Shown piece by piece: positions 33,036 to 40,142 of a stretch of 40,142 nt of DNA (positions are counted from its first letter, which is position 1; every line of letters starts with the position of its first letter). Under the pieces are notes generated by a model that did not search any database, was not told the DNA's origin, and was given only the letters and a program-made list of their open reading frames with translations. The stretch covers positions 1-40,142 of the forward strand of contig CADFJN010000022.1 in the NCBI GenBank assembly GCA_902834555.1. Reading direction: 5' to 3'. Both the position numbers and the translations under genes were made by a program. The stretch is from Atopobiaceae bacterium. GTDB lineage: Bacteria; Actinomycetota; Coriobacteriia; Coriobacteriales; Atopobiaceae.

Positions 33036-34019
33036 ATGGACCTCTCCCAGGCAATCGAGCAGGCAAACGCCTTTGTCTTCCCTGGCTTCCTCACAGACGA
33101 CGACTCCCTCACCCAGGAGCGCTCCAAGAACGAGGAGGCAATCAAGGTCTTGACCGACGCCTGGAAGGCGGCGCCGCTTGGCCGCGAGCCCTTCTCGTTC
33201 GACCTGGTACGAGGCCTTGCCGACAGGAACCGCGACATCTGCGACCGCTATGGCATCGAGCGGCTGAGAAACACCAACGGTCTCAACCTCGCACGGCGCC
33301 TCTCGGACGCGGACCTCATCCACGGCGTGGCCACGCTTCAGCACCGCTCGGACGAGGAGGTCGCCCGAATCTCTGGCCCCACGGCAGCCGACCTGGGAAT
33401 TGCCTACATCGACGCGCCGGTGTGGGGTGCCGTGGTGGGCATCGACCTCGAGACCTCGGACCGTGAGCCCGACCGCGGCTACGTGATCAACGTTGGCCTG
33501 GAGTTCATGAACCTCACCCCCACGGCCAAGCCCACCAACCCCTACTCCGCCTACTGCGGCATGCCCGAGATGTACGCCGAGAAGGGCGTGCCCCTCTCAG
33601 AGATCCACCACATCACCTGGAAGGACCTCGAGGGCGTGCCTCCCCTGCGCCAGAACCCCAAGATGCAGAAGGCGATTCTTGCCGCGCTCACGGCCTTCCC
33701 CTACATGGCACACAACGCCGCCTTCGAGGACTCCTGGTTCATGCTCAACGTTGACGGCTACGCCGAGGCGCGCAAGGCCGGCAAGATCGTGCCCATCGAC
33801 ACGCGCGACATCTGCCGTCGCGTGGACCCCGAGGTGCGCCTGCTCCCCCGCGAGACCCATCCCGCCACGCTCGAGAACTGGGCCCGCCGCCGCGGCACCT
33901 TGAGCAAGAATGAGAAGGAGCGCCACCTGGGTCTCGAGGACGTGGACCTCATGCTTGCGACCGTGCAGGCGGAGTTCTCGGAGCGCAAGATGTTCCCCGG
34001 CCAGCGCGAGGAGGACTAG
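33036..34019 (+). CDS. DnaQ-like DEDDh 3'-5' exonuclease domain protein
   Basis: The 327-residue protein has an N-terminal part of about 130 residues that I do not recognise and a C-terminal exonuclease fold. The metal-binding residues fall in VGIDLETSD (Asp137, Glu139), MAHNAAFEDSWF (Asp232) and the final HLGLEDVDLML (His and Asp). This is the DnaQ/RNase T superfamily, so the substrate could be DNA or RNA. The ATG at 33036 has AGGAGCG further upstream than usual. The LysR gene begins two bases after the stop. Confidence 0.85.
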   Translation: MDLSQAIEQANAFVFPGFLTDDDSLTQERSKNEEAIKVLTDAWKAAPLGREPFSFDLVRGLADRNRDICDRYGIERLRNTNGLNLARRLSDADLIHGVATLQHRSDEEVARISGPTAADLGIAYIDAPVWGAVVGIDLETSDREPDRGYVINVGLEFMNLTPTAKPTNPYSAYCGMPEMYAEKGVPLSEIHHITWKDLEGVPPLRQNPKMQKAILAALTAFPYMAHNAAFEDSWFMLNVDGYAEARKAGKIVPIDTRDICRRVDPEVRLLPRETHPATLENWARRRGTLSKNEKERHLGLEDVDLMLATVQAEFSERKMFPGQREED

Positions 34020-34020
34020 C

Positions 34021-35040
34021 ATGCGCCTGCAGCAGCTGCGCTATCTCATCGCCGTTGCGGAGAGCGGGTCGATCAACTCCGTGGCGCACAGCCACTACAT
34101 CTCCCAGTCCGCACTCTCCACCTCCATCCGCGAGCTCGAGGAGGAGATGGGCGTCAAGGTTTTCAACCGCACGAACAAGGGCATCACGCTCACGTCCGAG
34201 GGCGTGGAGCTTCTCGCCTATGCGCGCCAGGTGGTCGAGCAGGCCGATCTCATGATTCGCCACTACGAGAGCGACCGCAACGACACCTACCGCAAGCTGT
34301 CCGTCTCGTCTCAGCACTATGCCTTTGTGGTAAACGCCTTCACGGAGTTTGTCGCAAAGCGCCACGACGAGTCCTGCGACTTCACCCTGCGCGAGACGCG
34401 CACGGCCGACGTGATCGACGACGTGCGCACCTTTAGGAGCGACATCGGCGTGCTCTACCTCTCGACCTACAATGAGCGCGTGCTCAGGCGCCGCCTGGAC
34501 GAGGCAAACCTGCGCTTTGTCTCGCTCTTTCGGGCTCGCCCGCACGTCTTTGTCCGAGAGGGGCATCCGCTTGCCGAGCGCAAGAGCCTGCGCGTGCAGG
34601 ACCTTGAGGACTACCCGCGCTACACGTTCGAGCAGGGCCCCGAGGGCTCGCTCTACTACTCCGAGGAGCCGCTCTCGTCGCTCCCCCACCGCCAGCGCAT
34701 CACCGTGAGCGACCGCGCAACCATGACGAGCCTCCTGCGCTGCTACGACGGCTTTCTCGTCTCGACGGGCGTGCGCTCGGACGAGATGCTCGACGGCGTT
34801 GTGGCCATCCCGCTCGACGTGGACGAGGTCATGAACGTGGGCTACGTGGTGCACCGCGAGCGCAAGCTCTCGAGCCTTGCGCAGGAATACATCGCCGAGC
34901 TCAACCAGCTCATCATGGGCTGCACGGACAAGAACGCCCTCGTTCCCTCCAAGGAGGTCACGAGGGCGGTTGCCGGTGATGATGAGAACGCGGCTAGCGG
35001 GGCACAGAGCGCGGCGGCGCCGGCCGGCGTCGCCGAGTAG
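34021..35040 (+). CDS. LysR-family transcriptional regulator
   Basis: The 339-residue protein has the LysR winged helix at the N-terminus (RLQQLRYLIAVAESGSINSV, YISQSALSTSIRELEEEMG, LTSEGVELLAYARQ) and a substrate-binding domain (SDIGVLYLSTYNE, DRATMTSLLRCYDGFLVSTG). The tail after residue 310 is low-complexity and alanine-rich. ATG 34021 follows GAGGA inside the end of the exonuclease gene, so both are probably one transcript. The target is unknown. Confidence 0.9.
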   Translation: MRLQQLRYLIAVAESGSINSVAHSHYISQSALSTSIRELEEEMGVKVFNRTNKGITLTSEGVELLAYARQVVEQADLMIRHYESDRNDTYRKLSVSSQHYAFVVNAFTEFVAKRHDESCDFTLRETRTADVIDDVRTFRSDIGVLYLSTYNERVLRRRLDEANLRFVSLFRARPHVFVREGHPLAERKSLRVQDLEDYPRYTFEQGPEGSLYYSEEPLSSLPHRQRITVSDRATMTSLLRCYDGFLVSTGVRSDEMLDGVVAIPLDVDEVMNVGYVVHRERKLSSLAQEYIAELNQLIMGCTDKNALVPSKEVTRAVAGDDENAASGAQSAAAPAGVAE

Positions 35041-35055
35041 GCTCCCGCGCGGCTC

Positions 35056-37026
35056 CTACATGAGCTCGGTCACGTTCTTGGCAAACTCAACCGGGTCGTC
35101 GATGGGAAGTCCCTCGACGAGAAGCGCCTGGTCATAGAGGATGGACCCCATGAGCTTGAGGCGGTCCTTCTCGCCGGCCTCCTGAGCCGCAACGAGCTTG
35201 CCAAACACGGGGTGCGCGGCGTTGAGCTGCAGCACGCGCTGGGCCTTGGGGGCAGAGGCTGCCTCGGGACCCTGGGAGATCACACGCTCCATCTCAAGCG
35301 AGACCGGGCCCTCGGAGGCAATCGTCGCAGGGGCGTCGCCCAGGCCAGCCGCCACGCGCACGTCGGTGACCTTGTCGCCCAGGTCGCCCTTGAGCTCGTC
35401 GATAAGGTCCTTGTGCTCGGTGGTCGCCTCGTCGGCAGCCTTCTTCTCGTCCTCGGTCGCAAGGCTGAGGTCCGCGGAGGAGACGTTGGCAAACTCGAGG
35501 TCGCGGGCGTCGGTGCCCTTGTGCTCGGAGTCGCCTGCCACGGCGTCCACGTGGTAGGTGCGCATGAACTGGAACATGAACTCGTCGACGTCCTGGGTGC
35601 AGAGAAGCACGTCGAAGCCGTGGTTCACGGCCGAGGTCACCACGGGCATCTTCTCCAGGCGGTCGCGTGAGTCGCCGGCGGCGTAATAGATCTTGTCCTG
35701 CTCGGCGGGCATAGCGGCCACGTACTCCTTGAGCGTGACCTGCCTGCCCTCCTTGGCCGACCAGAACAGCAGCAGGTCGGCGAGGTCGGCGGCCTTCGAG
35801 CCGTAGGAGTTGTAGATGCCAAACTTGAGGCCACGGCCAAAGTTGCCAAAGAACTTCTCGTAGGCCTCGCGGTCGTTGTCGCGCATGTCCTCGAGCTCGG
35901 AGTGGATCTTCTTCTCGATGCGACGAGCGATGGCCCTGAGCTGCGAGTTCTGCTGCAGCGTCTCGCGGGAGATGTTGAGCGTCACGTCAGGCGAGTCGAC
36001 AATGCCGCGCACGAAGTTGTAGTAGTCAGGGAGCAGGTCGGCGCACTTCTCCTGGATGAGGACGTTTGACGAGTAGAGAGCCAGGCCCTTCTCGTAGTCC
36101 TTGCTGTAGAGGTCAAACGGCTGCTCGGACGGAATGAAGAGCAGCGCGTCGTACGAGAGCGCACCCTCGGCGTGGAAGCTGATCGTGCGCTGCGGCTTCT
36201 CCCAGTCGTGGAAGGTCGACTTGTAGAACTCGTCGTAGTCCTCCTGCTTGACCTCGCTCGAGCGCTTCTTCCAGATGGGCGTCATCGAGTTGAGGGTCTC
36301 AAGCTCCTGGTAGTCCTCGTACTCGGGCTTGTAGTCGTCGCCGGCGTCCTCGGGCTTGGGCTTCTCGCGGCTCTTGGTGACCATCATCTGGATGGGATGG
36401 CGCACGTAGTTGGAGTAGCGCGTGACAAGGTCGCGCAGGCCCCACTCGGAGAGGAAGCGGTCGGTGTTGTCCTCCTCGGTCGAGGGGCGCAGGTAGAGCG
36501 TCACGTCGGTGCCGTGGTCATTCTCGCCCGAGCGCTCTCCCTCGGTGGCAGGTTCGATGGTGTAGCCGCTGCGGCCGTCGGACTCCCAGGCAAATGCCTC
36601 GTCCGCACCGTAGGCGCGGCTTACCACGCGAACCTTGTCGGCAACCATGAAGGCGGAGTAGAAGCCCACGCCAAACTGGCCGATGATGTCCATATCCTGG
36701 CCCTGGTGCTCGGCGTTTGCCTCCTTGAAGGCCTCCGAGCCCGAGTGGGCGATGGTGCCCAGGTTCTTGTCTAGCTCCTCCTTTGTCATGCCGATGCCGT
36801 TGTCGCTCACCGTGATGGTGCGCGCGTCCTTGTCGAAGGCAAGGCGGATGGCAAGCGAGTCCTGGTCAACGTGAACGTCCGGATTGGTCAGGCTCTCAAA
36901 GGAGAGCTTGTCGATAGCGTCCGACGCGTTGGAGATGAGCTCGCGCAGGAAGATCTCCTTGTTGGTGTAGATCGAGTTAATCATGAGGTCCAAGAGCTTC
37001 TTGGACTCTGTCTTGAATTGCTTCAT
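35056..37026 (-). CDS. htpG: Molecular chaperone HtpG (Hsp90)
   Basis: The 656-residue ATP-dependent chaperone starts MKQFKTESKKLLDLMINSIY. The ATPase site shows ELISNASDAIDKL, VSDNGIGMTKEEL and GQFGVGFYSAFMVADKV; the middle domain has the usual IPSEQPFDLY and VLIQEKCADLLPDY; the C-terminal dimerisation part ends in VTELM. E. coli HtpG is about 30 residues shorter, the difference being an acidic linker near residue 205-225. Start at ATG 37026; a TTG at 37050 would add eight residues. I found no CIRCE or HAIR operator upstream. Confidence 0.95.
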   Translation of the reverse strand: MKQFKTESKKLLDLMINSIYTNKEIFLRELISNASDAIDKLSFESLTNPDVHVDQDSLAIRLAFDKDARTITVSDNGIGMTKEELDKNLGTIAHSGSEAFKEANAEHQGQDMDIIGQFGVGFYSAFMVADKVRVVSRAYGADEAFAWESDGRSGYTIEPATEGERSGENDHGTDVTLYLRPSTEEDNTDRFLSEWGLRDLVTRYSNYVRHPIQMMVTKSREKPKPEDAGDDYKPEYEDYQELETLNSMTPIWKKRSSEVKQEDYDEFYKSTFHDWEKPQRTISFHAEGALSYDALLFIPSEQPFDLYSKDYEKGLALYSSNVLIQEKCADLLPDYYNFVRGIVDSPDVTLNISRETLQQNSQLRAIARRIEKKIHSELEDMRDNDREAYEKFFGNFGRGLKFGIYNSYGSKAADLADLLLFWSAKEGRQVTLKEYVAAMPAEQDKIYYAAGDSRDRLEKMPVVTSAVNHGFDVLLCTQDVDEFMFQFMRTYHVDAVAGDSEHKGTDARDLEFANVSSADLSLATEDEKKAADEATTEHKDLIDELKGDLGDKVTDVRVAAGLGDAPATIASEGPVSLEMERVISQGPEAASAPKAQRVLQLNAAHPVFGKLVAAQEAGEKDRLKLMGSILYDQALLVEGLPIDDPVEFAKNVTELM

Positions 37027-37300
37027 GCGTGCTTCTTTCCTTTGAGACAAGCCAACGTATATCTAGGTACCCACCACCGGGGACGATAAACCCCTAAGGG
37101 CCGAAAATCTACTGCAGACGCGCTGAGATTATCTCCGTGCATGGGTTGATAGGCGAGAAGGACGAGCTGTCAATCCGCGCCTGTCGAACTGACGGTGCAC
37201 CCGTTTGACCGGCATGTTTCGCGTTGCTCGCCGAGCTGCGCCCACCCGTCCACGGCGACTACCATGGAGCCGCACTCAGCATGACCTAAGGAGAACCAAC

Positions 37301-38287
37301 ATGAAGCTCTTTGCCTATGCCCTGCGCGAGTACGACGAGCTGGGCTACCTCGATGCATGCGCGCACGAGATGGGGTTCGAGTACGGCTGGACGTCGGAGT
37401 ACCCCAATCTCCAGAACGTGAGCCTGGCCAGCGGCTATGACGAGCTCTGCATCATCACCAACCCCATGCCGGCAGACCTTCTCGACGCCTTCCACGAGGA
37501 GGGCATCAAGAACCTTGCCACCAGGACCATCGGCTACGAGCACATCGACGTCTCCCATGCCTACGAGCTGGGCATGCGCGTGGCGAACGCCCCCTACCCG
37601 CCCGAAGGCGTGGCCAACTACGCCATCATGCTGCTGCTCATGGCCCAGCGAAAGGTGAAGCTCCTCTCGCGCCAGTCCCTCGCACAGGACTTTGGCCTTC
37701 ACGGCAAGCTGGGAAAGGACATCTCGACCTCCACGGTGGGCGTCATTGGCACGGGGCGCATTGGCGCCACGGTCGTGCGTCACCTCGCGGGCTTTGGTTG
37801 CAGGCTCCTTGCCTATGACCCCTATCCCAATCCCGAGGTTGCAAAGCTCGCAACCTATGTCGACCTTGACACCCTCTACGCCGAGTCGGACGCAATCACG
37901 CTCCACGCGCCTGGCCTGCCCGAGAACCGCCACATGATCGATGCTGCCGCCTTCTCCAAGATGAAGCGCGGGGTGACCATCGTGAACGCGGCGCGCGGCA
38001 TGCTCATCGACACGCAGGCGCTGGTGGAAGCCGTGGAGTCCGGCCAGGTGGGCGCGGCGGCGCTGGACACCATCGAGCACGAGGAGGACCTCTACTACCT
38101 CGACCGCAGCCGGGACGTGCTCCCCAACCGGGACCGCTCGGTCCTCATGGCATTCCCCAACGTGATTGTCTCGCCGCACATGGCGTTCTACACCGCCGAG
38201 GACGTTGAGGCGATGATCCGCAACTCCGCGAGCGCGCTTCTCGCCTTCGAGCACGGGGAGAAAACGCCCTTCGAGGTGCGCCACTAG
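37301..38287 (+). CDS. D-isomer 2-hydroxyacid dehydrogenase, D-lactate dehydrogenase/VanH-like
   Basis: The 328-residue cytoplasmic enzyme reduces a 2-oxo acid such as pyruvate with NADH. It shows TRTIGYEHIDVSHAYELGM, NAPYPPEGVANYAIMLLL, the nucleotide motif GVIGTGRIGATV (150-155 core), the arginine of NAARGMLID, the glutamate of DTIEHEEDLYY and the histidine of SPHMAFYT, the full catalytic set. The pattern resembles fermentative D-lactate dehydrogenases. The ATG at 37301 follows AAGGAGAACC. It stands alone. Confidence 0.92.
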   Translation: MKLFAYALREYDELGYLDACAHEMGFEYGWTSEYPNLQNVSLASGYDELCIITNPMPADLLDAFHEEGIKNLATRTIGYEHIDVSHAYELGMRVANAPYPPEGVANYAIMLLLMAQRKVKLLSRQSLAQDFGLHGKLGKDISTSTVGVIGTGRIGATVVRHLAGFGCRLLAYDPYPNPEVAKLATYVDLDTLYAESDAITLHAPGLPENRHMIDAAAFSKMKRGVTIVNAARGMLIDTQALVEAVESGQVGAAALDTIEHEEDLYYLDRSRDVLPNRDRSVLMAFPNVIVSPHMAFYTAEDVEAMIRNSASALLAFEHGEKTPFEVRH

Positions 38288-38310
38288 CAGGGGCGTGGCC
38301 GACAAGAGCA

Positions 38311-38349
38311 AAAAACAGAGGGCCGGCGTCTCTTGGACTGCCGGCCCTC
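38311..38349 (-). terminator. Terminator on the minus strand
   Basis: GAGGGCCGGC and GCCGGCCCTC (38318-38327 and 38340-38349) form a 10-bp stem with a 12-base loop; on the minus strand it is followed by TGTTTTTTGC. It ends the possible RNA at 38618 or readthrough from the nitroreductase gene. It lacks a T-run in the plus direction. Confidence 0.75.
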
Positions 38350-38618
38350 CCTGCATCATGTGAACTTGCCTTGAACTATTAGGGTGGTATCGCTCCTCTG
38401 CTATCGCAACCTGTAGAACTGCTGTCTGCGAACCGCCAGGTTGCTAGCGCCCTTGATGCGACTTACGCTTCGCGTTGCTGGCCCTCCCAGGACCTACAAA
38501 CGGGCGTGCCTTGGGTTGGCGGCCGCAGACAGGCTTGAATGCGTCTCGTCTTCGCTGCCCATCGGTATCGCCTCCCTCACTCGAGCCCCGAGCCGTGCCT
38601 CGAAGCTAACCTTTGTTT
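38311..38618 (-). ncRNA. Candidate structured noncoding RNA (about 300 nt), unrecognised
   Basis: This interval lies in the 390-bp gap between two convergent genes and has its own promoter (38625-38653) and terminator (38311-38349) on the minus strand. Two long helices are interleaved: CTGTCTGCG plus CCGCC (38422-38437) pairs with 38518-38532, and GCAACCTG (38406-38413) pairs with CAGGTTGC (38437-38444). Their order makes a pseudoknot. The word CGATACC recurs twice after GGAG. I see no signatures of RNase P, tmRNA, SRP or 6S RNA. A degenerate coding remnant is the main alternative: one frame stays open over about 75 codons except for a single TAG at 38494-38496. Confidence 0.35.
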
Positions 38619-38624
38619 CGATGA

Positions 38625-38653
38625 ATTATCTACCCCGTGATGCGAGAAGTAAA
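38625..38653 (-). promoter_or_regulatory. Promoter-like pair in the nitroreductase/dehydrogenase gap
   Basis: TTTACT (38648-38653) and GATAAT (38625-38630) are exactly 17 bases apart on the minus strand, downstream of the nitroreductase stop. No annotated gene lies between it and the terminator at 38349. Confidence 0.55.
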
Positions 38654-38675
38654 CGACACTTGATGCGATTTGTGT

Positions 38676-39518
38676 CTAATAACTGATGGTGGCAACGTAG
38701 GTGGCCGAGACCCTCGCACCGGCAGCGCCAGCCGCCGGCCCGTCGAACGACCACGCGCCGTGCGCGCCGTGCCGGGCGAGACCAGCCTCCAGGTGGAGCA
38801 TGGCAATCCCCATGTCAACAAGCTGCACGTCACCGATGGACCTGAGCGGCAACGTGCGATCCTCAAAGAGGTCGATGCGTCCATCAGAGCAGACCAGCCG
38901 CCACGGCTGGAGGTTCTGCGCCGATGGCGCCAGCCGCACGCAGTCGAGCGTGGCCGCCAGCGTGGGGTCGCATTCATCCGGCGAGGCAATGGGATGCGCA
39001 AGGTCTCCCTGGAAGAAGAGGGTATCCCATGGCGCCCGCTCGTCCGCATGGAGCTTTGAGCGCATGACGCGCTCGAGCGCCGACATGCGCGCCGCCGGCG
39101 TGCCAACGGCGATGACCGCCGGCATGATGCGGTTCTCGTCCCTGTCAACACCCACCACGTGCTCGAAGGCCGGCCGATCGATAGTGCCCGCAAGCCACGC
39201 CGTTCCCAGGCCGTGCGCCGCCGCAGCAAGAACCAGGCGTTCGACCACGTAGCCAAAGGCCTCCTCGGCGTGAGGGCAGCGCGGAAGAGAGCCAACAACG
39301 TACCAGCTGGTCCCTCGAATCACACGGCTGGTGGCACCGTACGTCTCGGCATCAATAAGCCGCAGGTCAACCGGTATGCCATAGGGATTCTCGCCATTGG
39401 ATGCCAGGGTCTCCAGAAGCTCGCGAGCTTCTGGAGCAAGTGACGTGCCGTCAAAGGTGCGCACGGTGCGCCGCAGCTCGCACGCTGACGCAAGAACCTT
39501 GGCCTCGCTTGCTTCCAT
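38676..39518 (-). CDS. Nitroreductase-fold protein, TM-nitroreductase type
   Basis: The 280-residue protein resembles the putative TM nitroreductase family, a single chain with two nitroreductase-like halves. Visible motifs are ELRRTVRTFDGT near the start, VERLVLAAAAHGLGTAWLAG and APSAQNLQPWRLV, which are flavin-site strands, and LVDMGIAMLHLEAGLAR. The substrate is unknown. The ATG at 39518 has AAGGAGCG upstream. No partner gene is attached. Confidence 0.87.
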   Translation of the reverse strand: MEASEAKVLASACELRRTVRTFDGTSLAPEARELLETLASNGENPYGIPVDLRLIDAETYGATSRVIRGTSWYVVGSLPRCPHAEEAFGYVVERLVLAAAAHGLGTAWLAGTIDRPAFEHVVGVDRDENRIMPAVIAVGTPAARMSALERVMRSKLHADERAPWDTLFFQGDLAHPIASPDECDPTLAATLDCVRLAPSAQNLQPWRLVCSDGRIDLFEDRTLPLRSIGDVQLVDMGIAMLHLEAGLARHGAHGAWSFDGPAAGAAGARVSATYVATISY

Positions 39519-39795
39519 GGCGGCGCTCCTTCATCAAGCCTCAAACGGGTGCCAAGAGGCGCCCGAGACTCTGCGCATTCCCCACAATGCTAGCGCACGC
39601 GCGAAGAGAAGACGCGACCAACCCCGGGCAATCGGGCGGGCGGCGCATGCGCACCCCCATCGAGCTGCTGCTTATTTGGAGAAACAATCGCTTGCCGACG
39701 AGAAGGGAACATTATCCAAACGCGGGACTAACTCTGCGCCAACGGGGATATAGTCAATTTATGCAGGTCATGGTCGTTCGGCGAAAGGACATGCC

Positions 39796-40134
39796 ATGGG
39801 AAAGAAAGCGGCAGAGGCACTCGACATCAGCTACAACGATCTGGCCGACTACCTTCATAGAAACCATTCGGTTTATATGAAGGTCGGGTCGGCCGTCTAC
39901 TACCTCACAGACGTCAACTATGAGGCATGGCGCGCGCAAGACACCTCGCGGCGCAACTCCAAGAACCACTTCGTCGACTGCAGCGAGCTTGTCGACACCG
40001 TCGACGAGTTCCTCACGCTCCCCTTCGTCCACGGCAAGACCATCAAGGACGTGTTTGACCAGGCAACCTTCTATGCCTCGGTAAAGGGGGGGTGCGGACG
40101 ATTCCTTGGACGGCCTAGGCGGCCATCCCCATAG
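39796..40134 (+). CDS. Hypothetical protein with a G-run near its end
   Basis: I do not recognise this family. The 112-residue product starts MGKKAAEALDISYNDLADYL and continues as a soluble, mixed-charge protein (VYYLTDVNYEAWRAQDTS, HFVDCSELVDTVDEFLTL). After a run of seven G at 40086-40092 the residues become basic and proline-rich (GRFLGRPRRPSP), unlike the rest. With six G the frame would instead read KGGADDSLDGLGGHPHRL and run off the window. The listed C-terminus may therefore be a frameshift product. The ATG follows GAAAGGA. Confidence 0.6.
   Translation: MGKKAAEALDISYNDLADYLHRNHSVYMKVGSAVYYLTDVNYEAWRAQDTSRRNSKNHFVDCSELVDTVDEFLTLPFVHGKTIKDVFDQATFYASVKGGCGRFLGRPRRPSP
40086..40092 (+). 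repeat. Seven-G run at the end of a hypothetical gene
   Basis: The run follows GTAAA near the 3' end of the gene at 39796. All three frames past it stay open for at least ten codons, so its length decides the C-terminus. Confidence 0.5.
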
Positions 40135-40142
40135 ACTCACGG

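Noticed and set aside
37027..37300. Search for CIRCE or HAIR heat-shock operators before htpG
   Set aside because: No TTAGCACTC-type or CTTGAGT-type inverted repeat is present; no confident promoter either.
38401..38625. Minus-strand coding remnant (about 75 codons with one TAG)
   Set aside because: I prefer the RNA reading because of the promoter, terminator and interleaved helices, but a decayed gene is not excluded.

Overview
The window is about 40 kb of GC-rich DNA with compact, mostly housekeeping gene content. High GC, sortase-assembled pili with LPVTG anchors, a pdxS-pdxT pair, an acetylated-intermediate lysine pathway and frequent GTG/TTG starts point to a Gram-positive actinobacterium. 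My best guess is Coriobacteriia (Olsenella/Atopobium-like); this is inference, and no rRNA or tRNA gene was found to confirm it.

Layout. (1) 93-1256 is a FucO-type alcohol dehydrogenase (minus). (2) 1499-7883 is a minus-strand pilus locus in the order tip adhesin, backbone pilin, class C sortase. Its leader (7935-8011) is a convincing c-di-GMP-I riboswitch. A run of nine G lies inside the adhesin signal peptide; as sequenced it puts the only good start codon (7883) out of frame. A membrane diguanylate cyclase (8181-9260) is transcribed divergently from the same intergenic region. Together these suggest a pilus that is both c-di-GMP controlled and phase variable; this is the main discovery candidate. 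(3) 9331-10861 is a YtrA-type GntR regulator with a membrane protein, and its probable operator. (4) 11000-11623 is an RNA 2',3'-cyclic phosphodiesterase. (5) 11860-15581 is a lysA-dapA-dapB-dapH operon (minus) headed by a promoter and a lysine riboswitch; an M20 metallopeptidase (16361) and a PatA-like aminotransferase (17555) follow and could complete the acetyl branch of lysine synthesis. (6) 18859-22149 holds two small unknown proteins, a LysR regulator, tatA and an MTA phosphorylase. (7) 22336-24110 is a phenylacetate-CoA ligase homologue with an ACT protein. (8) 24639-28297 is a GNAT enzyme, a PdxR regulator and pdxS-pdxT. (9) 28542-31151 is phosphofructokinase, MgtC-like protein and a radical SAM enzyme. 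(10) 31148-31703 is a DUF4160/DUF2442 pair. (11) 31975-40134 is a glutamine amidotransferase, a DnaQ-like exonuclease, a LysR regulator, htpG, a D-2-hydroxyacid dehydrogenase, a nitroreductase and an unknown protein.

The intergenic spaces carry several repeat families: an 85-bp dispersed repeat (two copies), a GATCGGTTAG hairpin family (three copies), a 144-bp foldback, and an AT-rich core flanked by inverted pairs of 40-bp-spaced repeats. A 300-nt interval at 38311-38618 has its own promoter, its own terminator and interleaved helices, and may be an undescribed structured RNA.
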